Positions 1 to 6,623 of a stretch of 8,910 nt of DNA are shown here, one piece after another. Made by a program: the position numbers and the translations under genes. The DNA is taken from NCBI GenBank assembly GCA_027592485.1, contig JAQCKL010000154.1, forward strand, positions 1 through 8,910. The letters run 5' to 3'. This DNA is from Cyanobacteriota bacterium (GTDB lineage Bacteria; Cyanobacteriota; Cyanobacteriia; Phormidesmidales; Phormidesmidaceae). The notes under the pieces were generated by a model, which did not search any database, was not told the DNA's origin, and worked only from the letters and a program-made list of their open reading frames with translations. The stretch's first letter is position 1, and the number at the start of each line of letters is the position of its first letter.

Positions 1-113
1 GATACGGTCAATGTGTTAACGCTTAAAAAGACGCGAGATAGCCTGAGTTCCCTCAGTCCCTGAAGGGGCAACCCTAGATCAACCGGATTCCTTTAAAGGC
101 TCTGTTTGTCAGC

Positions 114-157
114 ATGGGCGATCGCCCCCCCAGTCTCGCTTGGGAGCGATCGCCCAT
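114..157. terminator. HIP1-based hairpin, candidate terminator
   Basis: Two HIP1 octamers (GCGATCGC at 118-125 and 146-153) lie inside perfect 12-bp inverted arms, 114-125 (ATGGGCGATCGC) and 146-157. CCCA (129-132) and TGGG (141-144) in the 20-nt loop can pair to extend the structure. It starts 17 nt past the stop codon of the leftward gene at 174-380, the right place for a terminator. There is no T-tract on either side, so a classical intrinsic terminator is not proven. An mRNA-stabilising 3' hairpin is the alternative. Confidence 0.45.
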
Positions 158-173
158 TCGAGCGATGCCAGAA

Positions 174-380
174 CTATGACTTAACGACCGTCCAATCCTG
201 TTTGAGTAAGCGCATAAAGGTGGCAATGCCTTTGGAAAAGTTTTGAGGATCCGGCTGAACATAATCCGGAAACTCTTCGTAGTATTGCCAGGGCTCTTCA
301 GGACTATGGCGTAGGTGCAGAACCCGGTCCTCTCCAACTCGCTTCCAAAGCATTTGACCGTCTTTAGGAATTTCAGCCAT
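174..380 (-). CDS. small conserved-looking protein of unknown function (68 aa)
   Basis: I do not recognise a named family. The predicted product starts MAEIPKDGQMLWKRV, is rich in aromatic and charged residues (several Trp, a WQYYEEFPDYV stretch near the middle) and ends with WTVVKS. It has no signal peptide or membrane segment, so a soluble cytosolic protein is expected. I chose the ATG at 380 because an AAGAGG Shine-Dalgarno-like sequence lies 5 nt before it. The frame stays open upstream, with an ATG at 404 and a TTG at 413 as weaker alternatives. The gene stands alone: its stop is followed by a HIP1 hairpin, and about 230 bp separate it from the next gene on the same strand. The composition looks like a real short protein rather than a chance frame, but function cannot be assigned. 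Confidence 0.65.
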   Translation of the reverse strand: MAEIPKDGQMLWKRVGEDRVLHLRHSPEEPWQYYEEFPDYVQPDPQNFSKGIATFMRLLKQDWTVVKS

Positions 381-515
381 GGCAGCCTCTTTCTTAAACA
401 ACATCCTGGGCAAACACCTCTTACGATTCAGCCCATTGTGCCAGGATAGATGCTAGCACATGTAACAAAAAATACGAAACTCTAGACTTTTTCACCCTTG
501 CATGATTCAGCCGTC

Positions 516-537
516 CTTGGAGGCTTTGCCTAGCAAG
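516..537. terminator. weak hairpin downstream of the HEAT-repeat gene
   Basis: CTTG and AGGC (516-519, 521-524) pair with GCCT and CAAG (528-531, 534-537) around a TTT loop, with a small internal bulge. It lies about 78 nt past the stop of the leftward HEAT gene ending at 615. There is no T-tract after it on the minus strand, so a terminator role is only possible. The rest of the 381-614 spacer shows nothing I can name. Confidence 0.25.
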
Positions 538-614
538 ATGTTCGGAGAGACCGGGTTGAATGGATCATTTCAGGGGGACTCGTCAATCCGGCAACCATTC
601 CTATCTGGGCTAGA

Positions 615-1277
615 TTATTCTTCCAACAGAGGTTCCATGGCGGCTCGAATAACAGTATGGTCATGATCTGCCCGCAGTTCCGCCAAAGCCGCTTTCGCGG
701 CAGGACTTTTAAAGTGCTGCAGTGCTGAGGCTGAACGGGCGCGCAGGTGCGTGGTCTCTGAATCTTTCAATATCAAGAGCTGAGAGAGGGCGTTGTCTGT
801 TTGGCTGGAATGCGCTAAAGATCCTAATGCCGAGATCGCCGCTTCTTGCACAGGGATATCTTCCCCTGCAATTGCAACCAGGCAGACCTCCAGCAGAACT
901 TCAGGGCAGTCCATCTCGACTAACGCTGCCAAAATGCTAGTACGCACTAACCAATGGTCATCTTTGACAAAGCTTTGGAGTAAGTGGGGGGTAGAGATTT
1001 GGCCAAATAACGACAGGGAGTTGGCCGCCTCCGCCCGCACATTGGGGGTATTGTCAAGCATGATCAGTTCCAGTAAACCCGCAAAGGCATCAGAGGTTTG
1101 CTGATGTCCTAACTCTCTAGCCACAAAAGTCCGAACCAGAAACTCCTGATCCAGGATATGTTTCGTTAGCAATGGTGTTGCGATATCCGAGGGATAGTCT
1201 CTGAGCGCAGCGATCGCTTTGATCCGGTAGTTATAATCCGAGTTTTGCAAGTTGCTTTCTATCTGCGGCAATTCCAT
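615..1277 (-). CDS. HEAT-repeat protein, phycobilin-lyase-like superfamily (220 aa)
   Basis: The protein is an all-helical solenoid with about six or seven HEAT-like repeats, recognisable by cores such as YRIKAIAAL (about 17-25), FLVRTFVARELG (46-57), PNVRAEAANSLSLFG (78-92), HWLVRTSILAALVEM (108-122), PVQEAAISALGSLA (142-155) and LRARSASALQHF (178-189). It has no signal peptide or membrane helix and should be cytosolic. This repeat type occurs in cyanobacterial bilin lyase subunits (CpcE/CpcF, CpeY/CpeZ families) and in other proteins such as NblB, which acts in phycobilisome breakdown, and in generic scaffolds. The repeats alone do not separate these. It diverges from an AplA-like phycobiliprotein gene across a 450-bp spacer, which makes a role in bilin attachment or phycobiliprotein handling plausible but inferred. 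The ATG at 1277 is the obvious start, though I see no good Shine-Dalgarno. A HIP1 site lies inside the gene at 1210-1217. Confidence 0.85.
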   Translation of the reverse strand: MELPQIESNLQNSDYNYRIKAIAALRDYPSDIATPLLTKHILDQEFLVRTFVARELGHQQTSDAFAGLLELIMLDNTPNVRAEAANSLSLFGQISTPHLLQSFVKDDHWLVRTSILAALVEMDCPEVLLEVCLVAIAGEDIPVQEAAISALGSLAHSSQTDNALSQLLILKDSETTHLRARSASALQHFKSPAAKAALAELRADHDHTVIRAAMEPLLEE

Positions 1278-1472
1278 GGCTGTATTAAGATGTGCAATGC
1301 ACGGTCAGTGGCTGTGTACATGCTGATTTTAAGTGCATTAGGATATGTTTAGTCATAGATAACTGCTGAAGGCAGAAATATATGCAAAATCTCAATCCGT
1401 CGATTGAATATTTGTTGTTGAGAAAATCGCCATTCAGGATCTCAATGCCTCCAGTATCTCTTGCCTTCGCGG

Positions 1473-1649
1473 ATTCAAATCTGAAGTGCATCAACCTGGC
1501 TCAGAACCGCTGCCAGCCTTTGAGGCCATTGCCCCAGCAGAGAACTCTGTATGCCCCAGTAGCGGTAGGTCTTGTAGCCTCTTATGAGTTCAGTGACAGA
1601 TCCCATACTACAAGCGGTTTTGAGTAGGTGATGCACTTCAACCTTGAAT
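1473..1649. repeat. 21-bp imperfect inverted repeat pair enclosing 135 bp
   Basis: The left arm, 1473-1493, reads ATTCAA, three variable bases, then TGAAGTGCATCA. The right arm, 1629-1649, is its reverse complement except for the three variable bases (18 of 21 matching, with 12 contiguous). I see no flanking target duplication and no coding frame inside. The pair could be the ends of a small non-autonomous element (MITE-like), paired regulator sites, or chance. Confidence 0.4.
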
Positions 1650-1658
1650 TGGCCCTTA

Positions 1659-1686
1659 AATAGATATCCAATAAATATTATCTATT
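1659..1686 (+). promoter_or_regulatory. AT-rich candidate promoter/operator of the phycobiliprotein gene
   Basis: An 8-bp perfect inverted repeat (AATAGATA at 1659-1666, TATCTATT at 1679-1686) overlaps a TATTAT sequence at 1676-1681 that could serve as a -10 box about 47 nt before the ATG at 1728. A second pair, CCAATA at 1668-1673 and TATTGG at 1697-1702, is nested over it. No good -35 box is seen, so activator dependence or another promoter position is possible. Confidence 0.3.
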
Positions 1687-1727
1687 CAAATTGAAATATT
1701 GGACTCCTCAGAAATTCCGTATCTAAA

Positions 1728-2306
1728 ATGCCTCTCAACGAAAAAAAACGACAACTCATTCAAAAGTCTCGTATTGTCAGTTTTGCCACCTGGCATGATC
1801 GCTATCCAACGGCGGTTATCGAGCTTTTCCAGGTGGCGGATGATGAACGCCGTTATCTGACTGATGAGGACTTGACTCAAATCGAAACCCTAGCCCCTCA
1901 AGCGGCAGCCTCGCTATTAGTCGCTCGATCCCTGCGCGATCAGGTTAGCGCCATTGTTGACGATGCTCGGGGCTCTGTACTCAAGACTTTCCCAGACATC
2001 ACCCAACCGGGTGGCGGTCTCTATCCGGCAGAACGGGCCGATGCTTGCTGGCGAGACTTCTGGCACTTTTTGCGATGTGTTACTTATGGTATTGCCGGTC
2101 AGCGCTCCGACTACACCAGCGCCGAAGGGTTATCCTACCTGCAACTGTTGTATCAGGAGTTGCAGGTGCCTTTAGATGCCATGGTGGTGGGTTTAGTCGG
2201 TCTTAAGCAAGCCAGCCTAAGGCGATTGGATTCTGATACTTCTGATTTAGAATCCTGCTTTGACCACTTGATCACCCAGCTAAAGCAATTTAGCCCAATG
2301 CGTTAG
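1728..2306 (+). CDS. AplA-like phycobiliprotein (allophycocyanin-like, 192 aa)
   Basis: This is a phycobiliprotein-superfamily globin. The bilin-attachment segment ADACWRDFWHFLRCVTYGI (105-122) matches the Cys84 region of phycocyanin and allophycocyanin subunits: Cys107 is the expected thioether attachment site, with Arg109 and Asp110 at the usual bilin-contact positions and the conserved VTYG following. Standard subunits are about 160-180 residues with this Cys near 81-84. Here it is at 107, so the protein has about 25 extra N-terminal residues (LIQKSRIVSFATWHDRYP region). That matches the published Apl family of Fremyella, which binds a chromophore, has an N-terminal extension of about 28 residues and is not found in phycobilisomes. 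I therefore infer a soluble chromoprotein, possibly a photoreceptor, rather than an antenna subunit. The ATG at 1728 lacks a clear Shine-Dalgarno. The 3' end overlaps the convergent HEAT gene by 27 nt, and a second HEAT gene diverges upstream. Alternative: another divergent phycobilisome-domain protein. Confidence 0.8.
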   Translation: MPLNEKKRQLIQKSRIVSFATWHDRYPTAVIELFQVADDERRYLTDEDLTQIETLAPQAAASLLVARSLRDQVSAIVDDARGSVLKTFPDITQPGGGLYPAERADACWRDFWHFLRCVTYGIAGQRSDYTSAEGLSYLQLLYQELQVPLDAMVVGLVGLKQASLRRLDSDTSDLESCFDHLITQLKQFSPMR

Positions 2307-2978
2307 CGCCAGTTTTGCCGCTTCAGCAACCTGTGAATTGTCATCGTAGCTGAGGTACTTTAGGGCTGACTGGCTTTGGGATGTGGGCATATTTCCCAAG
2401 GCCTCAGCTACCCGTTTGCGAATCAGCCAATTTTCTGACGCAACAAAGTCTAATATTCGTGGAATTTGCTCATCGGCTCCAATCTCGCCAAGGGCCATAA
2501 TCGCCGCTTCTTGTAGTAGGGACTCTCCTTTACCCAAGGCTTCTAGTAAAACTCCAATGGCCTGGGGATCCTTTAGATTGCCAAGCGCTACGGCAGTGCT
2601 AAATTGCACCAGCCAGTGGGTATCTTCAAAAAAGGCATGACTGAGGGCTCCAATCGCTCGGCGATCGCCCAGATCGCCCAGAGCTCCAGCGGCGATGGCG
2701 CGCACGTTGTAGTCTGGGTCAGATTCTAGGATATAGATTAACTGTGGCAAACTTTCGCGGACAGGCTTGATGCCCAGCGAAAACACCGCCATGCCTCGCA
2801 CTCGCTCCGCTTTGTCCTGGAGAGCTCGCTGCACGAGTGGGTAGGCAGCTTGGGCCGGCATCGACTTCTTTTGTAACTCAAGCATCGCCAAAACCCGAGT
2901 CTTTAGGTTGAGGCTATTCAACCGCTCAGACAGATCCTGCAAGGATGGGGGTGGCTCATTTGGATTGAACGATGTCAC
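2280..2978 (-). CDS. HEAT-repeat protein, convergent with the AplA-like gene (232 aa)
   Basis: At least five HEAT-like helical repeats are visible: ERVRGMAVFSLGIKP (58-72), YNVRAIAAGALGDLGDRRA (90-108), HWLVQFSTAVALGNLKDP (121-138), LLQEAAIMALGEIGA (154-168) and NWLIRKRVAEALGNMP (183-198), with a last partial repeat QVAEAAKLAL (216-225). No signal peptide or membrane segment is seen, so it is probably cytosolic. The regular cyanobacterial HEAT pattern is shared by bilin lyase subunits, by NblB-type proteins and by IaiH, an IscA-interacting HEAT protein of Synechocystis; I cannot choose between them from sequence. I prefer the GTG at 2978 because it gives a natural N-terminus (MTSFNPNEPPP) with a GGAG 11 nt upstream. 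The frame is open back to a TTG at 3047, but those 23 residues look non-coding. The gene ends inside the 3' end of the AplA-like gene on the opposite strand. A HIP1 site lies at 2661-2668. Confidence 0.85.
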   Translation of the reverse strand: MTSFNPNEPPPSLQDLSERLNSLNLKTRVLAMLELQKKSMPAQAAYPLVQRALQDKAERVRGMAVFSLGIKPVRESLPQLIYILESDPDYNVRAIAAGALGDLGDRRAIGALSHAFFEDTHWLVQFSTAVALGNLKDPQAIGVLLEALGKGESLLQEAAIMALGEIGADEQIPRILDFVASENWLIRKRVAEALGNMPTSQSQSALKYLSYDDNSQVAEAAKLALTHWAKLL

Positions 2979-3084
2979 TCGTCTGTAGCTCCGTGTCCAT
3001 ATCAAATCGCATTGTGGCCATATATCGGTCTGTCCACTCTGTCCCAAAGGACTTTATCTAAGATGTGGCGATTTTAAGCTGTCG

Positions 3085-3099
3085 TGCATTTGAAATGCA
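3085..3099 (-). promoter_or_regulatory. 15-bp palindrome, candidate operator for the HEAT gene
   Basis: TGCATTT (3085-3091) and AAATGCA (3093-3099) form a perfect palindrome around one central base, about 107 bp upstream of the GTG start at 2978. Its size and symmetry suit binding of a dimeric regulator. A related TGCA-centred palindrome (1292-1302) precedes the other HEAT gene. No regulator is identified. Confidence 0.3.
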
Positions 3100-3325
3100 T
3101 GATGATCGCTCTAAATCCCTTGCTAAAAGGGGATCAGCCTGGAAATTTGAATAACGATTAGCTTATCATTTGACTGCTGTTTGGTGCAGTAGTTACGCGG
3201 CCCTGCCACAATGTCAAGAATATCTTTAGCAGCGGTTAGCGTCTTAGCAATACTAGCCAATTGGCAATAGAGAATTAAAACGTCTTTTACCCGCTGAAGA
3301 AAGGATATCTCTGGCTCTCCGGGAC

Positions 3326-3347
3326 TCAGTATGCTAAGTCATACTGA
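3326..3347. repeat. 8-bp-arm inverted repeat (hairpin)
   Basis: TCAGTATG (3326-3333) and CATACTGA (3340-3347) are perfect arms around a 6-nt loop. It lies about 50 nt downstream of the decayed-looking minus-strand frame that stops at 3398, so it may be that gene's former terminator. No T-tract follows. Confidence 0.35.
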
Positions 3348-3397
3348 ATGATCGAGAAATCAAGGGTTTCAAGCATTTGCAACCTGTCAAGATGTTC

Positions 3398-3700
3398 TCA
3401 GCGAACATTTGCATAATGGGATCGGTAGAGCCATATCTCTTCAGCATCGTCAACTGGATGAATAAATAGGCAATGGTCGGAAAAGATATCGCCCCATTTA
3501 GGTAAATCCCACGCTGGGGAGAAGGCCAAAGTCGGTAGTTGGGCAAGGAACGTTTGATATTCTCCGGACAAGGAGTGCCTTGGATTGACGGGAAAAAAAT
3601 CGACAATCGCTGCACTGATACCGCCACCGCACCGACCGACTAGATCCGTCCCCAAAATAGGGTCTGATGGATGGGCCTGCTCCCCGTCAGCTACGTATTT
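3398..3700 (-). pseudogene. possible remnant of an unidentified protein gene
   Basis: The minus-strand frame is open from 3700 down to a stop at 3398 (100 codons), and its translation reads like a real protein: YVADGEQAHPSDPILGTDLV near the start, later LSGEYQTFLAQLP, DHCLFIHPVDDAEE and a C-terminal IWLYRSHYANVR. A stop codon at 3701-3703 cuts it upstream. No ATG or GTG start is available, only a TTG at 3655 without a Shine-Dalgarno. This suggests a gene that lost its 5' end, perhaps where the plus-strand deiminase-like gene now begins; the two would overlap at 3667-3700. I do not recognise the family. It could still be a chance open frame or a short gene using TTG. Confidence 0.3.
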
Positions 3701-5127
3701 TTATGTTTTTACAGCAGGTAAGATCTTTAGCCACGTTGCAGACGCTAATCTACAGAGAACTGGAATCACTGGGAAATGAACTCCAGGTTCGGCAACCGAC
3801 AACCAACATGTTCAATAGACACACCACTGGCAACCCTCAAGAGCAGTCGCTGGAAGCGCTGCATACCCAGCTTCGGGAAATAGCAGGGAGTACTGCCGCT
3901 GAAGCCACCGAGCGAATCAAGGCAAAAATCAGGCAAATGCTCCCAGCTGCAGATGCCGGTGGTGTACGCCCCCACCCCAAGACCCCCAGGGGCCGGACGC
4001 AGGTTTTGCATATGAATTACAGGCAAAGCCAAAGCAAACCCCACGCCGAGATCGAAATGGCGCACCTGCAGTTTTTTGCTCAGACAGCCCAAACACTCGG
4101 ATTGCGCCTAGAAATCCTAACCCATGGCAACAGCCAGGCAACCGTTGAAAAAGAGCTCAAAAAGGACGACTACCAGGCCCTTGATTACACCCTGACAATT
4201 AGCCAAACCCCGGTGGCGAAATGGGCAGAGGACAGTGTGGAATATTTAGAAAATGGCCAGGTGGCTGTGCTGACTCGATTTGAGCAACCATTGCTTGAAT
4301 GGGCGATGGTCGAGAGCCGCAGACACCGGTGGCAAGGACAGCTCGCCCCAGACACCTTGAGTGAGGCCCTGCGGGACGATCACCTATGGATTCCCTTGGG
4401 GATCAGGGTGAATGTCTTGGAATCCGGGATAGAACGGGAACTGGCGGCGCAATCCCAGGGGCAAAAGGTCCGTCATATCAGAGCCTACATCGAAGGCGGC
4501 AATATGATCACGGGGGAAGATGCGACCGGTAACTCCGTAATCTTGGTCGGCAAGGATGCGATCGGGGTGACGGCTCACCTCTATCAACTCAATGATGACG
4601 ATGTGAGGCAAATCATCTGCGAAGATTTGGGCCTAGACAGCATCAGTCAAGTAATTGCGGTGGAGCAGCCAGGGCAATTTCATTTGGATATGGGCTTGTT
4701 GTTTGTCGGTCATGGGGTGGTCATTGTAAATGACAGCGGCGAGGCTCTGAAAGATGCGGTGGAGATGGCAGAACTAGTGCCTTGCATGACCACGAATACG
4801 ATGGCGGCGAAGCTGACGTTGCAATACGGACTGGAGGAGACCGCGGCCCAGGATCTGATGGTGGCAGGTCTAGTGGTGAGACGGGAGCAGCTCGCCCAGG
4901 ATACGCTGTATAACTTCTTTAATGGGGAGTTTGTGGAGGGCCAGGATGGTTGCCAGTACTACATCACCAATGGCGGGCCTAGGGAGCAGGAGGAGCGGTT
5001 TGAGGCTTTGATGGTGGGGGAATGGCAGACTGTGGAAAAGGTGATGTTTAGTCCTCAAGATGTGGCGCAAAAGAGTTTGCAGGAGTGGGGCGGGGTCGGG
5101 TGTCGACTCAAGGGATCGCGCCAGTAA
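3667..5127 (+). CDS. guanidino-modifying-enzyme superfamily protein (protein-arginine/agmatine deiminase-like, 486 aa)
   Basis: The C-terminal three quarters carry the marks of the deiminase/amidinotransferase beta-propeller fold: a substrate-side Asp in KWAEDSVEY (Asp189), the YIEGGN strand (275-279), the catalytic His-x-Asp in QFHLDMGL (His339, Asp341), and a Cys eight residues from the C-terminus in EWGGVGCRL (Cys479), where these enzymes place their nucleophile. Known relatives hydrolyse guanidinium groups (peptidyl-arginine, agmatine, free arginine) or transfer amidino groups. The substrate here is unknown. The first 100 or so residues are not part of the core and look helical and charged. 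No signal peptide is seen. The start is uncertain: ATG 3667 is the first available after an in-frame stop at 3658 and has only AGGG 4 nt upstream; ATGs at 3703 and 3808 are alternatives. The gene stands alone, 62 bp before an insertion sequence, with no arginine or polyamine genes beside it. Confidence 0.8.
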   Translation: MDGPAPRQLRIFMFLQQVRSLATLQTLIYRELESLGNELQVRQPTTNMFNRHTTGNPQEQSLEALHTQLREIAGSTAAEATERIKAKIRQMLPAADAGGVRPHPKTPRGRTQVLHMNYRQSQSKPHAEIEMAHLQFFAQTAQTLGLRLEILTHGNSQATVEKELKKDDYQALDYTLTISQTPVAKWAEDSVEYLENGQVAVLTRFEQPLLEWAMVESRRHRWQGQLAPDTLSEALRDDHLWIPLGIRVNVLESGIERELAAQSQGQKVRHIRAYIEGGNMITGEDATGNSVILVGKDAIGVTAHLYQLNDDDVRQIICEDLGLDSISQVIAVEQPGQFHLDMGLLFVGHGVVIVNDSGEALKDAVEMAELVPCMTTNTMAAKLTLQYGLEETAAQDLMVAGLVVRREQLAQDTLYNFFNGEFVEGQDGCQYYITNGGPREQEERFEALMVGEWQTVEKVMFSPQDVAQKSLQEWGGVGCRLKGSRQ

Positions 5128-5180
5128 GATCTCTGTCATTGGGTTGGATCGAGGGTAGTCGCTTTTGCCCGTACTGGTGC

Positions 5181-5189
5181 CCGTACAAG
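5181..5189. repeat. left 9-bp target-site duplication
   Basis: CCGTACAAG directly abuts the left end of the insertion sequence and is repeated exactly at 6642-6650 beyond the right end. Confidence 0.85.
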
Positions 5190-5207
5190 CATTGGAGTTA
5201 ACTTAAG
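5190..5207 (+). repeat. left terminal inverted repeat of the IS
   Basis: CATTGGAGTTAACTTAAG pairs with the right end, 6624-6641, with one mismatch at the fifth base. It starts directly after the target duplication and ends 17 nt before the transposase stop codon. Confidence 0.85.
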
Positions 5208-5223
5208 CGGAGTATATCGAGAC

Positions 5224-6558
5224 TCATGGGTTGCATCCTGGGATTCCACCCCAAATGGCAATCCACTGTTGCTCTCGCTGCCGCAGCCGTTTTCGTTTGG
5301 CTTTGAGTAGTCCCAGTCGCTTATGCTGCTCACAGTAAAAGGAAATTAACTCAGTCGTCTCATCGCGCAATCGAGCCCGACTGTAGTGGTAGAGCCCCCT
5401 AAAGACCATCTCGATAGAAATGACTTCTAACGGCTGACGCAAGGCAATCGCTACCTGGGCACACAGGTCGTTGAGGACAGCATAAAAAATCCAAGTGGCA
5501 ACAATCTGAATCTGAATGCCATTGGTATCTCCCACCCATACATAAGCTAGCCCCAACAGACGTTTGGTGACAAAAAAAGCATCCTCAATCCGCCAACGCC
5601 TTCGATAGAGGTCACACACCTGTTGGGCTGTAAGTTGCTCGGGGTCGAGCACATTGGTCAGATAGCGGTACCAAGTGTTACCCCATAGCACCGATACCAT
5701 CCGCACAGGATACCGGCAGGGATGAGAACGATATTGTCCCATCTCAATGATTTCGTCACAGTAGCGCTCCCCTCGGCTCAAGATTCGCTGACGGCTGTAT
5801 GCTGTTTTTTCTCGCTGCCGAGTCAGGAAGTAACGCCCCTTTTCAGTGAACTGGTTAAACCACAGGAAATTGAAAAAGCCTAAGTCAAAAACTAATAAGC
5901 CGTCTTGGGGCAAGGTTTGCAGTAGCCAATCACTAAAGACCTTATCGTTAGCCTTAGCATCCTCGCTGTAATGCATCGCGATTGGCCGATGGGTGAATAA
6001 CTCGACCACCATCATCATTTTTCCACCCAACACGGTTTGCTGACGCTCGCGTAAGGCTTTGAGTTGATGGCGTAGTTCTTCAAGTGTTGAGCCATCCGCA
6101 ATCCAAATCGCAGTGAAGTGAGATTGCAGTGCCTGCCATGAACCGCAGAGCACAGAACCATGCGGGCGCTCATTCAGTTGAGTCTTGACCTGTTCTAATA
6201 ACTGCGTGAATAGTTTCACAGGCAGTTTTCGCAGTCGTTTCCCTAAGACCACATCACTAACGGACAATGGCTCCACCCACAAAAGACCTTTGAGGGTCAA
6301 GACCCGCAACAGTTCACTTAGACCACTGATTTGGCGATAAACCAGGCTCAAAACGACTGCCACCATGACGGACAAGGTTAGGAGTCGATTACGCATCCGC
6401 TTACCGTCAGTGTTACACTCACATTTCAAAGGTTTAAAACTGACTGGGCTGAGCCATTGCCACAACTGATGCTCTAATTCCTCAATAGGTGGGGCCGGAA
6501 ACTGGGGGCGGCGACGAAAGTCTGGGTTGGCGTTACGTCGTGAATGGCTCCGAGACAT
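5224..6558 (-). CDS. IS4-family DDE transposase (444 aa)
   Basis: This enzyme cuts and joins the IS ends to target DNA through an RNase H-like DDE core. The expected residues are present: Asp155 in WIADGSTLEEL, Asp225 in LLVFDLGFFNF, and Glu325 in YRRRWRIEDAFFVTK. The last follows the IS4 signature Y-x2-R-x3-E-x6-K (Tyr318, Arg321, Glu325, Lys332) exactly. The N-terminus is Arg-rich with a helical DNA-binding-type region, and the C-terminal tail is strongly basic. The length of 444 residues is usual for the family and there is no frameshift, so the protein is probably functional. ATG 6558 is the start; the Shine-Dalgarno is weak, as is common for transposases. The two nearest genes on either side are unrelated in function, which fits an independent mobile unit. 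Confidence 0.95.
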   Translation of the reverse strand: MSRSHSRRNANPDFRRRPQFPAPPIEELEHQLWQWLSPVSFKPLKCECNTDGKRMRNRLLTLSVMVAVVLSLVYRQISGLSELLRVLTLKGLLWVEPLSVSDVVLGKRLRKLPVKLFTQLLEQVKTQLNERPHGSVLCGSWQALQSHFTAIWIADGSTLEELRHQLKALRERQQTVLGGKMMMVVELFTHRPIAMHYSEDAKANDKVFSDWLLQTLPQDGLLVFDLGFFNFLWFNQFTEKGRYFLTRQREKTAYSRQRILSRGERYCDEIIEMGQYRSHPCRYPVRMVSVLWGNTWYRYLTNVLDPEQLTAQQVCDLYRRRWRIEDAFFVTKRLLGLAYVWVGDTNGIQIQIVATWIFYAVLNDLCAQVAIALRQPLEVISIEMVFRGLYHYSRARLRDETTELISFYCEQHKRLGLLKAKRKRLRQREQQWIAIWGGIPGCNP

Positions 6559-6623
6559 CGAATTGACTCAGCAAAGATAGGGTGGCTTCTAAATCTAATA
6601 CTAGCTAGTCCACTTTCTAGAAC

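Larger units (their letters stand above)
1278..1727. other. 450-bp divergent spacer between the HEAT and phycobiliprotein genes
   Basis: No convincing gene is present; short frames on both strands lack protein-like composition. It holds an 11-bp palindrome next to the HEAT gene start (GTGCA, A, TGCAC at 1292-1302), a 21-bp imperfect inverted repeat (1473-1493 and 1629-1649) and an AT-rich block with nested inverted repeats just before the phycobiliprotein gene. It must carry the promoters of both divergent genes. Confidence 0.6.
3048..3397. other. gene-free stretch upstream of the convergent HEAT gene
   Basis: No supported coding region is seen. Two inverted repeats stand out: a 15-bp palindrome at 3085-3099 and an 8-bp-arm hairpin at 3326-3347. 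The promoter of the leftward HEAT gene should lie here, but I cannot define -35 and -10 boxes. Confidence 0.5.

Noticed and set aside
846..852. TTGCACA, resembling half of the RcaC L-box
   Set aside because: Single copy within a coding sequence; the L-box needs a tandem pair with 4-bp spacing in a promoter.
1285..1494. Minus-strand open frame of 69 codons upstream of the HEAT gene
   Set aside because: Low-complexity, Cys/Leu-rich translation without motifs; it overlaps the palindrome and likely promoter of the HEAT gene.
1382..1627. Plus-strand open frame of 81 codons in the divergent spacer
   Set aside because: No Shine-Dalgarno and no protein-like pattern; it runs across one arm of the inverted repeat.
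3766..4092. Minus-strand open frame of 108 codons inside the deiminase-like gene
   Set aside because: Antisense shadow of the N-terminal part of a coding gene, with Gly/Cys-rich translation.
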